Shown piece after piece: positions 1-10,227 of a DNA stretch of 64,000 bases. The position numbers and the translations under genes are program-made. Under the pieces are notes generated by a model, which was given only the letters and a program-made list of their open reading frames with translations, had not been told where the DNA came from and searched no databases. Source of the stretch: Sitta carolinensis. Taxonomy: Eukaryota > Chordata > Aves > Passeriformes > Sittidae. Each line of letters opens with the position of its first letter. Positions within the stretch are counted from its first letter, which is position 1. The stretch is from NCBI GenBank assembly GCA_032173965.1, contig CM063295.1, forward strand, positions 3,348,001-3,412,000, given 5' to 3'.

Positions 1-152
1 GTTCTGTTCTCAGCTGAGGGCTCTGTGTTAGGCTGAGCTGTGTGGTTCTAGGCTGAGCTGAGGGCTCTGTGTTAGGCTGAGCTGTGTGGTTCTGTTCTCA
101 GCTGAGGGCTCTGTGTTAGGCTGAGCTGTGTGGTTCTGTTCTCAGCTGAGGG
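1..152. repeat. Minisatellite, 44-bp unit, right end of an array
   Basis: Three full 44-bp units (1-44, 45-88, 89-132) and a partial fourth (133 to about 152) are visible. Each carries CAGCTGAGGGCTCTGTG and GGCTGAGCTGTGTG. The second unit differs near its start, where GTTCTAGGCTGAG replaces GTTCTGTTCTCAG. The array begins before the window, so its full length is unknown. Confidence 0.9.
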
Positions 153-2035
153 TCTCAGCCCCAGCAGTCAGTTCAGAGGCTCCAGCAGCCCCTGTGCCTC
201 CAGCTGAAGGTGCAGCAGGGGCTCAGATCTATCCCTGTAATCACTGGCCTGGCCACACTGACTGCTCCTGTGTGCCACACAGAAGCAGAGGTGGCAGCAA
301 TTTACTGCCTTGGAATTGCAGGAAAGAGTCCCTGTTTTCTCATTTGACAGTGGTGCTGACACTCTTTTGTCTGTGATCTCCTCTGCCATCGTTCCCACTT
401 GTTCTTATTTATGGCAAAACTTAGTAGTAGTTTGAACATATTTTCTTTTTTTAGTTCTCTCTGCTTTATTTATGGTGGTTTGGGTTTTTTTCCCATTATT
501 ATCATGGAATGAAAGGTCTTGTAATCACTCCCAAGTGGCCATATCTGGTAGAAAGTTTGATAACATGCATTTTTTTAAAAAAAATGTAGTTCCCATGTGG
601 TATTAGAATAGCTTTGTGCTTAGAAGGATTGTGGTTTACAGCTCCTTCATTTCTCTGACAGAGACCATTTCCATTTCCCTCTCTTGCTGAACTAGGAGAC
701 TTCAAATCGTTTATGTGAAGTGCATGTATGTGAAAATATTAATATTTCTAAGAAAAAGAAATCAGATGAAAGTGTGAACAAAATGAAATTAATTAGGTTA
801 CTGAAATTAGAAAATAATCCCATATTATCACCTTGTCCCCTCATTTATCTGCAGCTTGTAAAAGAATAGTGAGGCCATGATTTTTCTACAATATTATTTT
901 ATAGTTGCATGAGCTTTCTTCAAGTACAGGGAGAGGTTTTCTGAAGATCTTGCAGCCTTGGCTCCAAATTCTTATGCATGAAGGAAGAATTGAAATATTC
1001 ATGTGACAACTTTGTGAGAGGAGTTAATCTCTCATGTGGAAGTGATGCCTCTTTAGCAGTGAGAGATGATCCATGCCATCCATGGGGTGCTAATAAAACA
1101 TTCCATATGCCAGCAGAATCTGTTTCTCTTTGTCCTTAATAAGAATATGTCTGAATCTAATAGTGATAAAATGAAGTTTAAGCTATTAATAACTTATGTT
1201 GTATCCTTTTAATGAAAACAAATAAATTACACTAAAAAGCAGAAAGGTGGGAAGTGTTTGGTGAGGCCACACCAAGGGAGGGGCAGCAGCCCAATGGATA
1301 TTCAGGTTTTGCACCCAGCCACATCCCCAGAGAAACTGAGCCATGCTAGTGCTGGGTTATAATAATCTTGATGCTGAGTGTCAATGACAGTGTGCAAGAT
1401 GAGGAAATACACAATGTAAAAAGTTTTCAGTTCCATAAGACTCTTGAAGAGCTGATGGGATTGCTTTGCTTTTCCTTTGAGGGGTGGGAAGCAATGAGGA
1501 GAGGTAATGCTGATGTGGAAAATGAGCAGCAGTGTTTTACACATCCCATCCTCTTTACTCTGGGGTTGCAGAAAGCACCAGCTGCCAACATTAGTGTAAA
1601 TAACAGGAATTTGAACCCTGTGTCTGCAAATTTTTCAATGTTTTTGCTTTAGCTAGAGAGTATTTTGCTGGAAGTTTTAGCTTGCTCCTTTCTTCACTTT
1701 TTCTCTGAATCTCTGTTATATTCATGTATTTATAACTGGTACATTTACTCAGTGAACTTCATTGTGAAATTGTCCCTAGGGAAGCTGATTGCACTAATTG
1801 CCATTGTTAATGTTAGAAACGACCAAAGCACTATTTTAAAAAGCACTTTGCATTGGTTAAATTCTAATTTCCTCATTTGCTCAAGATTGAGGTTAAATCA
1901 GTCCTGAATCCTAAAGATCTGACATTAAGATGTTATCATCCATTGAATTCCAGGATACTCAAACTTAGGTGTACAATTCCTGTAAGAAACCTGCTGGAGA
2001 CTAGAAGTGATGTTTCTGGCTTAGAGCTTTTCTCA
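153..2035. other. AT-rich unique sequence, no gene seen
   Basis: The stretch is mostly AT-rich with short open frames only. None has a recognisable domain, splice context or codon bias. No RNA gene or clear mobile element was recognised. Confidence 0.5.
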
Positions 2036-2500
2036 GTCCCTTCCATGGCATGGGAAGCTGGTTTTACACTGCAGGCCCCTCGTGGTTTGAGGAGTGTGCA
2101 CAGATCCCGTGGTCCTTGTGTGCCCAGGGCAGCCCTGTCCTCGTGGTGCAGGCTGTGGGCACAGTCCTGGGGGATGGTGGTGGCCTGGGACAGGTTTGGC
2201 ACTGGAGCTGCCAGCTCCTGCAGACCCAGCAGCATTCCTGCTCTCTGGAGGTTGTCTCCTCATGGGCTGCTGTCCAGGTACTCCTCCAGTGCTGCTCTCT
2301 GGCAGCTCCCACTCCACGTGCCCCCTTGGTCCCTGCAGGACCCCTTGCCCAGCAGTGCTGCTGTCACTGAGCCGAGCCCAGTCCCTCCTGCAGAGCCCCC
2401 CTGCTCTCCTGCCTGCACTGCAGCAGCACCCCGTGCCAAGGCATTTGGAACCCTGCTGCTGGCAGCAGCTGGCAGTGCCATGGCAGGTCCTGGAGCTTTC
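2036..2500. other. GC-rich patch with overlapping open frames, unassigned
   Basis: Base composition shifts sharply to GC, with many CTGCAG, CCTGC and GGCAG words. Several frames on both strands stay open together, including a 213-codon frame at 1877-2518. Simultaneous opening on both strands is what stop-poor GC-rich DNA gives, and the translations show no domain. An unrecognised old transposon or a conserved GC-rich element remains possible. Confidence 0.35.
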
Positions 2501-5500
2501 CTTTGCAGATATTTATAGAGCTGGCAGCTTCCATTTATTGTTCACCGAGGTCTTGCTTCTGTATGTTCAACAGAAATGTCACTGGTAATCGAGTCATGGG
2601 CAGTTTAATCTCATTATTCCCAATTATGTCCTGAGCCCAGTGGAGGGAAAGGCAGGGCTCAGGTTTGCAGTTGGTCCTGCTGGAAGGGTTCTGATTCCCC
2701 AGTATCTGTGGGGGTTCCTGCCCCAGATCTCCTCGTGGGGGACGTGGACTGGGATTTGCCCAGACACCACAGATCTCTATGCACACAAATTACAGCAGCA
2801 CTGCCCAGTCTTCCAAGGCAGTTCTTGTCTTAGGGGCTTCAGTGAATATTTGGAATGTATTACTACTGAAATTTAGAGAAAACCTGGTTTTCTGCATTTA
2901 AAATTACTGCAATGTATTTAAAAACATACAAAAAACCCCACAGTGACTTCCCCCTACCTACCCCACTGCCCTAGCCTGGAGTGTTTACTGGGATTCCAGG
3001 ATTCTTTCCTGACCAAGCTCCATTTGCTTTTGGTTTTTTCCCTTTTCCTTTCCATTGATACTCCTGGACGGGTAGTTTTTATTGATGTCAGCTTCCATGA
3101 CTGTCAAGGAACAATCTCATAATTTTCAGCTGCCCGTGTTTTAAGAAAATAAAGCAAGGACAGAAAGGTTTTTAAGACAGTGAATTAATGGAAGTGTAGA
3201 CTGATCATTTATTATATCAAGCACTACTTTTGACCTACACAGAGACAACACTGTCTGTTCCTCTGCTGTCTGTGGATCCCTTGGGTTTGAGCTCTCCTTT
3301 TTCCATAATGTGAACATTCCTTTGTCCTGGGAACAGAGCTCAGCCCAAATGGGAGGAGCTGTGGCAAATAACAGGGAGCCGTGAAGAGGAAGAGAGCAGG
3401 CAGGAAGCATTGCCAAACAATGACATTAGAATTCCATAAATTTCCCTTTTATAGCAGGCATGGCTTCAGTAATGTGGGTCATTGATAGCAGTGTTTCTGT
3501 GGTCCTTAATGGAAAGCAGATTTTTTTCAAGTCAACAAAAAAAGATCATCTGGATTAGCCTCATTAAAGTCGGTGTAATTTCTGGCCAAAGGATTGTGTC
3601 TATACGTTCTAGGAGTAAAACAGCATGTAAAATCTAACAGCAGTTTGCAGTGATTTATTGCCTCTAGTTTTCTATGATTTTTAATCATTAAAGAGTATGT
3701 AAAAACATATTTTATACACAATCTTTTATCTTACATTTATTTTTATATTTCTCCATAGCAATTTATTGCAATAGATATATCACCATTACTATAGACATTT
3801 ATAGTGCCATTAAAATTCAATGCCACCATAAATTTATGCTCCTTAAAGTTTGACATTTGTAACAGCTTCCACAAGGGCATATTTTATACTGAAAGTGAAA
3901 CTTCAAGTAGAAACTTTTTGCAAATTTAAGATGTAGTCAAGGAAAGAGATGTCTTTTATCTGCTTTTAATAAATTCAGTAACTTGGATGACACTGTGTAA
4001 GGCTCCCCTTTTGGATTTAATTTGCTCAAGACACTTCAAACAAATTCCAGGTAAAATAGGATCTGCAAAACAATATTATAAATCTGTTATTTACTGGCTG
4101 ACACACAAAACATAGATAGTATATAATGAGTTCTATGATCATGAATTAATATCTTGATTCTTCATCTAGAAAAGTTTAAAAATGACAATTCTGAATATGG
4201 AATGTTTAAGATCATTTAAAGATCATTGCAGAACCAGGAAGGGATTTCTCTTTCTCTCTCATATTACTTTCTTTATTCATAGAAAAAAAATAGACTGCTG
4301 AGTAAGTATCAGCATGGAGTTGAATGTAATGTGCCAGTGAATAGCAAGTTGATTTTCCTGTTGCTAATGTGTTTTTTTAATAGAAATTCAAAAGAGAAAA
4401 TATTTTTTCATGGTTCAGAGTATGTCGATAATGATCAAAATTACCAGCAACCTTTCCCTTGCACCCCCTTGATTCCACACAGGGAGATGTATCCATGGGA
4501 GCATTTTCCTTCTGAGATCCTCCAGAAGGAATCCAGCAGAGCTCCACACAGAGGGGCCTGAGCATCTGAGAGCAGCAATCCCTGGGGATTGCAGCTGCTG
4601 GGCAGGAGAGGCATCAAGGACTTGTTTGCCTTCATGAGATCTTATTTTCAGCCTATCACTAATTCAGTGGCAGGCATTACCAAAATTTATTTTTATATAT
4701 AGAAAAAGCATAAATTTAGTTATATGTACTGTGTGAGAAATGTTCAGGTAGCTGATATTTACATGTTTAAGGCTGCTCTGGTAGAATCTAAGAAAAAATG
4801 AATGAGAAACGAGTTCTGGTGTAACATCAAGTAATCACCCTGAATTAGCAGTAAACCTGCATTGGGTTTATCAGGAGTAATATTTCTATAAACCTGGGGA
4901 CAAATTTGATAGTCAGTGAGAGGAAGAATAGAGTGCTGCACAAGAAAAGCAACGGGAAATGTAGAAAAAAATCAAATTGTCACCAATACAGTCAGAAGCA
5001 GATTTTATCATCTTTATTTCCTACTGTGGTTTACGAGATAAGCTGCACTGAAAACAGAGATTGCAAGGTGGTGATAAAGCATACCACAAAACAACAAATG
5101 TGCTAGAAACCCACTGTAATATCTCAATGTCAGGAACGTGGAGTTTGTCACCCTGTGGCTGGACTGTGGGGTTTTTCACTGGAAACTTCACAAGGTAATG
5201 AGAAAGGAAGATCAGTCGAGTGCTCCTGGCAAAGTCAAAAGCAGAGCTGGATCTCAGGAGAGGGTTTTGACACAAAGTTGGTGTGGAATGTACCTGTGTC
5301 CCAGCACAGTTCACAGGGGTGCTGCTCTACTCAAAGCTCTTTTTAGAGTCAAAATTAAGGGACCTGCAGGGCTTGTAGTCATTAGTGGTGCCACAGCACC
5401 TTCCACACAAAGTGGCTCGTTAGTGCTGTGCCTCTGACTAGCTGATGTAATTACCTCCAGCCAACTTAAATTACCTGTCAGCTCCAACTGCAGAGAGAGA

Positions 5501-5720
5501 TTCTGGGAGCAAACTCTGATGAGGTTAACCAGGAGGAGGTGATGGGATCACAAATTATAAATAACTACATCAGGGACAAAACTTTGTTAATGGAGGTTTT
5601 CCAGTCTACCAGATAAAAATGTTTCACTTGGGCTGTTGGAAGCAGATGAAACTGAGAGAGTTCATTTTGAGGGGGAAGGTGTAGGTTTTCCAATTGCAAA
5701 AGTGATTATTTGTTTGGGTG
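2501..5720. other. Unique AT-rich sequence, no gene seen
   Basis: Runs of A/T with short open frames, none recognisable. From about 3720 to 4330 the sequence is especially AT-rich. I see no repeat array, RNA gene or clear mobile element here. Confidence 0.5.
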
Positions 5721-5868
5721 AATCTTCCAAGAAACTTGTGGAAAGTTCTTCATTGATAGGAAAGTTAAAATCAGATTTGTATCTCTTTAAAGCCAAGCTT
5801 GGATGCCTTTTACTGGGTAATTCGAAGCGATTTCAGTCAGAACTTGCTGTACAGGAGATAAAGCTTGG
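5721..5868 (+). mobile_element. Ancient CR1/L3-like LINE 3'-end relic
   Basis: The word order (CTTCCAAG, then GTGGAAAGTTC, then CTTTAAAGCCAAGCTTGG and ATGCCTTTTACTGGGT, then GTACAGGAGATAAAGC) follows the 3'-terminal part of old amniote CR1/L3-type LINEs as I know it. The similarity is diffuse and includes gaps, as expected of a very old copy. No coding capacity remains. The 5' limit is uncertain and could reach back to about 5520. The family assignment is from recall of the consensus layout and was not searched. Confidence 0.5.
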
Positions 5869-6703
5869 GAACAGCATTATTCCTGTATCAATGACAGCAT
5901 TTCCCTGTGCTCTCTCCTCTTAAGTCCTGCTGGGCCAGGGACTCTGACCTTTCAGATCCCTTTTCCCTTGGCAGCATGTGGGGGATGCTGGTTTTTGCCA
6001 GTGGCCTGTCCCACCTCCTGCTGCAGCCAGGACGTGGGTGGTGTTTAGAAAAGCTTTCTCCTGGCCTCCTGCTTTTATGTCACATGGCTTTGCCTCTGTT
6101 TGAACACACCTGACAACATTAAGATGAATAAACCTATCATTTTATTTCCATATTGCATATAGGATATCTAATCAGTATTTATGACATGTAAAATTAATCC
6201 CACTCATGAGGACAGGCCTTTATAATTCATTAGTGCCATCACCTTGATTGAGTTACAAACAGTTCATTTCATTTATGACAGAAAAATCCATGTCCTAGGA
6301 ATGTTCATCATGCCTCTTATTTGTGAATTTATTACTCTTCTCAGTGGGAAAATTTTGAAAGCAAAAGTATTTTTCAGTGGTAATTATTGCAACAAGCCTT
6401 TGACCATTTCCATGAAATTGTGGCTGATTTGGCAGAAAACAGCCTGGTCCCTTTGAAAACATCTCAGAGCTGGAGAAGCTGGAGATGTGGCTTGAGTAAA
6501 ACAGGGAGAAGGAAGTGTTTGAGCTGAGTGTTTGGGGCTGTGCTTGCCCTTCCCCAGCTCTGCTGTGCTTTGTTGCAGTGACATCAGGGCTGCCCTGCCC
6601 CTTTCCTGGGCAGAGAGGCTTCTCTGCCTTCTTCATGTGCAGGGATTTTTGGAACTGGACGTGAAAGCTGACATGATCATTTAATTTACTTAGCAGTACC
6701 CAC
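5869..6703. other. Unique sequence, no gene seen
   Basis: Mixed AT-rich sequence with a moderately GC-rich patch around 5920-6110 and another around 6460-6620. The open frames are short and overlap on both strands. No domain or RNA gene was recognised. Confidence 0.45.
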
Positions 6704-6873
6704 ATTTTATTTTATTTTATATTTTATTTTATTTTTTTTTTTTATTTTTTATTTTATTTTATTTTATTTTATTTTATTTTATTTTATTTTATTTTATTTT
6801 ATTTTATTTTATTTTATTTTATTTTATTTTATTTTATTTTATTTTATTTTATTTTATTTTATTTTATTTTTTA
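6704..6873. repeat. (ATTTT)n microsatellite
   Basis: About 170 bp of nearly pure ATTTT pentamers. The left third is interrupted by an ATATTTT unit and a longer T run; the right two thirds (about 6750-6870) are almost perfect. Such tracts often arise from A-rich tails or slippage, but no retroelement body is recognisable beside this one. Confidence 0.95.
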
Positions 6874-8489
6874 TCTTGTTCATTGGAGTTCTTTAAAAAG
6901 GGCTGAAACTCTGCAACCATCCCAAATCGGGTTTTTCTTTGTAGTGATTTTGGTCAGACTCTTTCACTGAAACATTCCCAGTACATCATCCTTTCAAGAG
7001 CTGTCTTCTTCCTTATATTGAACTTCTGTTTTACAGCACATCACCAATTCTGGGGACACATCACATGATTTGATCAGTTTTCATTCCTTCTTGGAATATT
7101 TTGTGAAATTTAAAAATTTTAATTGCTTTGTTTTTAAGAAAGAAGCAAAATGTTTGGGAGGTCCCAATGACCTGATTTGATGTGTTTCAGGGAGAGCTGC
7201 TTTCCCTGAAATTAATTAATTTAACTGTCCTTGTTCAGGTTTGCAGCTTGCTTTGTTTCCTAGAGCATTTTCATTTTTCAGTCCAGCTTTCACTGTTTTC
7301 CAGCCTTTCAGGGATGAATTTTTGACCTATGTCGAGCAACAATATGTAGAAAAATTGGTTTACATGCCTTGCTGGGTTTTCTCGTGTTCTTTGTGTTGCT
7401 ACTACAAGCCAGGAGTCTTGATTCAATATTCAGGGGGATTGTGACTCTTGTGCTGGTTGTGGGTCACACTTGGACAATGATCACCCAGGGATTTGAATGT
7501 GGCTCTTTGAAACATTCATTCGTTACCTGAAGGTGATTTCTCACTCTGTTCCTTGTACCTGTGGACAGAGAGGATTTGTTGCAGAAAGCTGTGCAAACAG
7601 ATCTTGCTGCAGTTACCTGCTCTTCTGAAAAGTTTTATCTGAAATTGCTTAATTGCCCTTTGCATATTTGTGTGAAACAGATGCTGTTTAGAAAGAGCAG
7701 GAGCTGTTTGGCCGTGCTCGAGCTGATACCTGTCTGTCAATATATTCTCTCATGTGGAAAAAAAGTGGTTTTTATGAGGCTGGAGCTTTCCTGAGGGTGA
7801 GCCTCCCCTCTTTGCGCAGGATTAAGAGTGATAAAAGCAGATTAGACAAAAGCAGATAAAATCCAAGAAAACACAAAAATCAAAAATGCTGTTCCAGGGG
7901 CCATCTTGTACCATTAGTATGCTGAGAAGAGTTTTGGTTGCATAATAACTGATGATTCATCCGTGGTGAATTCCTTACCCCAGTTTACTGTGATTTCTGA
8001 TATACCCTCCAGTTTTTATTACTTTGAGATCCCCATGTAAACTAAACCTCAGTTAAACACTCCAATAATGGTATAATTTTTCTCCAGCCTGCCAGTTCTA
8101 ATAAATTTTATTAGTGTAGGAAGTTTGGCAAAAGCCCTGGCATTTACACTGAGTTAAATACAAAACTCCACTGAGTTAAACAGCAAACTCCAGCTGCTCT
8201 GCAGTGCCAGCTGTGAGGATCAGGGCTGCTCCTGCGTTGGGCTGTTTGGATCCTCGTGTGTTCCAGGAGCTCCCAGCTCTGGCAGCAGTGGGACAGAAGG
8301 AGGGCTGGAGGGGAGGCTGGGCTGACTGAACCCCCAGCTGTTCCCAGCTGAGGCAGTCACAGGCTGCCCTGGGATTTCTCCGGGGGGAATCCCAGACAGC
8401 CTGCTGCCCCCGGGCACCTCCTGCAGCTCCCACTGCAGCTCGGGGCTCCTGGGGGGAATCCGAGAGCCCAGAGCCTCCTGCTGCTGCTG
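6874..8489. other. Unique sequence, GC-rich at its right end
   Basis: Positions 6874-8160 are AT-rich and featureless. From about 8200 the sequence turns GC-rich, leading into the arrays that follow. Within the GC-rich part the word GGGGGGAATCC occurs twice (near 8380 and 8450). Open frames here continue into the adjacent repeat array and are not credible genes. Confidence 0.45.
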
Positions 8490-8742
8490 CACAGACATCC
8501 ACTGGCACCCACAGACACCCATGGGCACCCACTGGCACCACAGACACCCGTGGGCAACCACAGACACCACAGACACCCACTGGCACCCACAGACACCCAT
8601 GGGCACCCACTGGCACCCACAGACACCCACTGGCAACCACAGACACCCATGGGCACCCACGGGCACCCACAGACACCCACTGGCACTCACAGACACCCAC
8701 AGACACCACAAACACCCACAGACACCACAGACACCCACAGCT
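8490..8742. repeat. Decamer minisatellite (about 25 units)
   Basis: The tract breaks cleanly into 10-bp units, with occasional 9- and 11-bp ones, of three types: ACAGACACCC, ACTGGCACCC and ATGGGCACCC. The types are arranged in short repeating series. Stops are absent in several frames, so the 224- and 237-codon minus-strand frames and the plus-strand frames here are repeat translations rich in Trp, Val, Gly and Cys or in His, Pro and Thr. Confidence 0.9.
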
Positions 8743-8777
8743 GGGTGCACCAGTGGGCAGCAGGACCCACCCTGCAG

Positions 8778-8909
8778 AGCAGGGCTGGTGACACAGGGCT
8801 GGTGACACTGCGCTGCTGTCACTGGGATGCTGGCACTGGGCTGGTGGCACTGGGCTGCTGGCACAGGGATATTAACACAGGGATGGTGGCACAGGGCTGG
8901 TGACACAGG
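8778..8909. repeat. 14-bp minisatellite (about 9 units)
   Basis: Units of the form CACAGGGCTGGTGA or CACTGGGCTGCTGG follow each other at exactly 14 bp from 8792 to 8903, with a partial unit on each side. One unit (8862-8875) diverges to an AT-containing form. It lies 35 bp from the decamer array but has a different unit. Confidence 0.85.
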
Positions 8910-9439
8910 ACAGGCTCTGCACACATCTGCCATAGCTGGATGCCCTGTCTGTGGTTTAAGATCATGCCTGCTCTGGGGGTCTCATAGGAGCATTCAAGGA
9001 TTCAGCAGGATGGTTTTGGAAATGGCACTGCAGCCCCTCTTGGAGACTCCTGTCACCCTCTGGGCAGACTCAGGTGGTCTGGGTCAAGAGGTTTGATTCC
9101 CAGGCAAGCACTGCCCCATGCAGAGCTGCTGGCACTCAGGGTTAGGGCTTTTTTTTTCTGTTTGTTTTGTAATTTTGATTTGGTTTTAAACAGTCCATGA
9201 GTGTCTGAGCCATAAACAAAATTCTGCAATTGCGTTTAAAGCAGAACCTCCCCTCGGGATATTCTTTCCCAGCTAAAAATCATTTTTGTTGACACCAGAA
9301 GCCTACTGAGGCATTTGGCACCTTGTTGTCAGCCTCACCTGTGTGAGCAAGAGGCAGAGCCCAGGACCTGAGCTGGCAGGGGCTCTGGGGCCCTGGGTGT
9401 CAGTCCCAGCTGGCTGGGAGCCTTTGCAGCCTGTGGCTG

Positions 9440-9881
9440 CCCTCCAGGTGTGTGACAGGATTTACCATCACTGCCCTCCAGGTGTGTGACAGGATTTACC
9501 ATCACTGCCCTCCAGGTGTGTGACAGGTTTTTCCATTGCTGCCCTCCAGGTGTGTGACAGGTTTTTCCATCACTGCCCTCCAGGTGTGTGACAGGTTTTT
9601 CCATCGCTGCCCTCCAGGTGTGTGACAGGATCTTCCATCACTGCCCTCCAGGTGTGTGACAGGTTTTTCCATTGCTGCCCTCCAGGTGTGTGACAGGTTT
9701 TTCCATCACTGCCCTCCAGGTGTGTGACAGGTTTTACCATCACTGCCCTCCAGGTGTGTGACAGGATCTTCCATCACTGCCCTCCAGGTGTGTGACAGGT
9801 TTTTCCATTGCTGCCCTCCAGGTGTGTGACAGGTTTTTCCATCACTGCCCTCCAGGTGTGTGACAGGATTTTCCATCACTT
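9440..9881. repeat. 34-bp minisatellite, 13 units, with higher-order structure
   Basis: Thirteen consecutive units start at 9440 and every 34 bp up to 9848 with no length change. Each begins CCCTCCAGGTGTGTGACAGG and ends in a variable tail such as TTTTTCCATTGCTG or ATCTTCCATCACTG. Variants at units 6-8 recur in the same order at units 10-12, giving a 136-bp higher-order period. Because 34 is not divisible by three and the minus strand has no stops, open minus-strand frames across the array are artefacts. Confidence 0.95.
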
Positions 9882-10082
9882 TAGCAGTGTCAGTCTCTAG
9901 TGACCTCCTGACAGATGAGATCATAGTTCCAGTGCCATCAGAGGGGGGGATTATTCGATGTAGCCCTTATTACTTGGAGAAGACAGAATGCAGCACCAAA
10001 AGCAGCTCGTGGTTTGGAATATAAATAACAATCTATGAAGGCTTCTAAATAAATAATGCCATTAATCCAGAGTGCGCTTGGG
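9882..10082. other. Unique spacer
   Basis: AT-rich unique sequence between the 34-bp array and a poly-T tract. Nothing recognised. Confidence 0.4.
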
Positions 10083-10101
10083 TTTTTTTTTTTTTTTTTT
10101 T
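10083..10101. repeat. Poly-T tract (19 T)
   Basis: Uninterrupted run of 19 T. No retroelement is recognisable at either end. Confidence 0.9.
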
Positions 10102-10211
10102 ATTTGTTGAAAGGAATCTGAAGGAATAGTGTTATTTATTCCCAGAATAATGTTACTATAGTAACTATTGTACTTCATTGTTAGCTGTGCACAGGAGTTG
10201 TGAAGTTACTT

Positions 10212-10227
10212 GGGGGGGGGGGGGGGG
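10212..10227 (+). repeat. Poly-G tract (16 G)
   Basis: Sixteen consecutive G on the plus strand inside AT-rich DNA. A run this long can form a single-tract quadruplex and is prone to length error in sequencing. Confidence 0.9.

Noticed and set aside
1877..2518. 213-codon plus-strand ORF as a gene
   Set aside because: Most of it lies in a GC-rich patch where six or more frames are open together; no protein family is recognisable.
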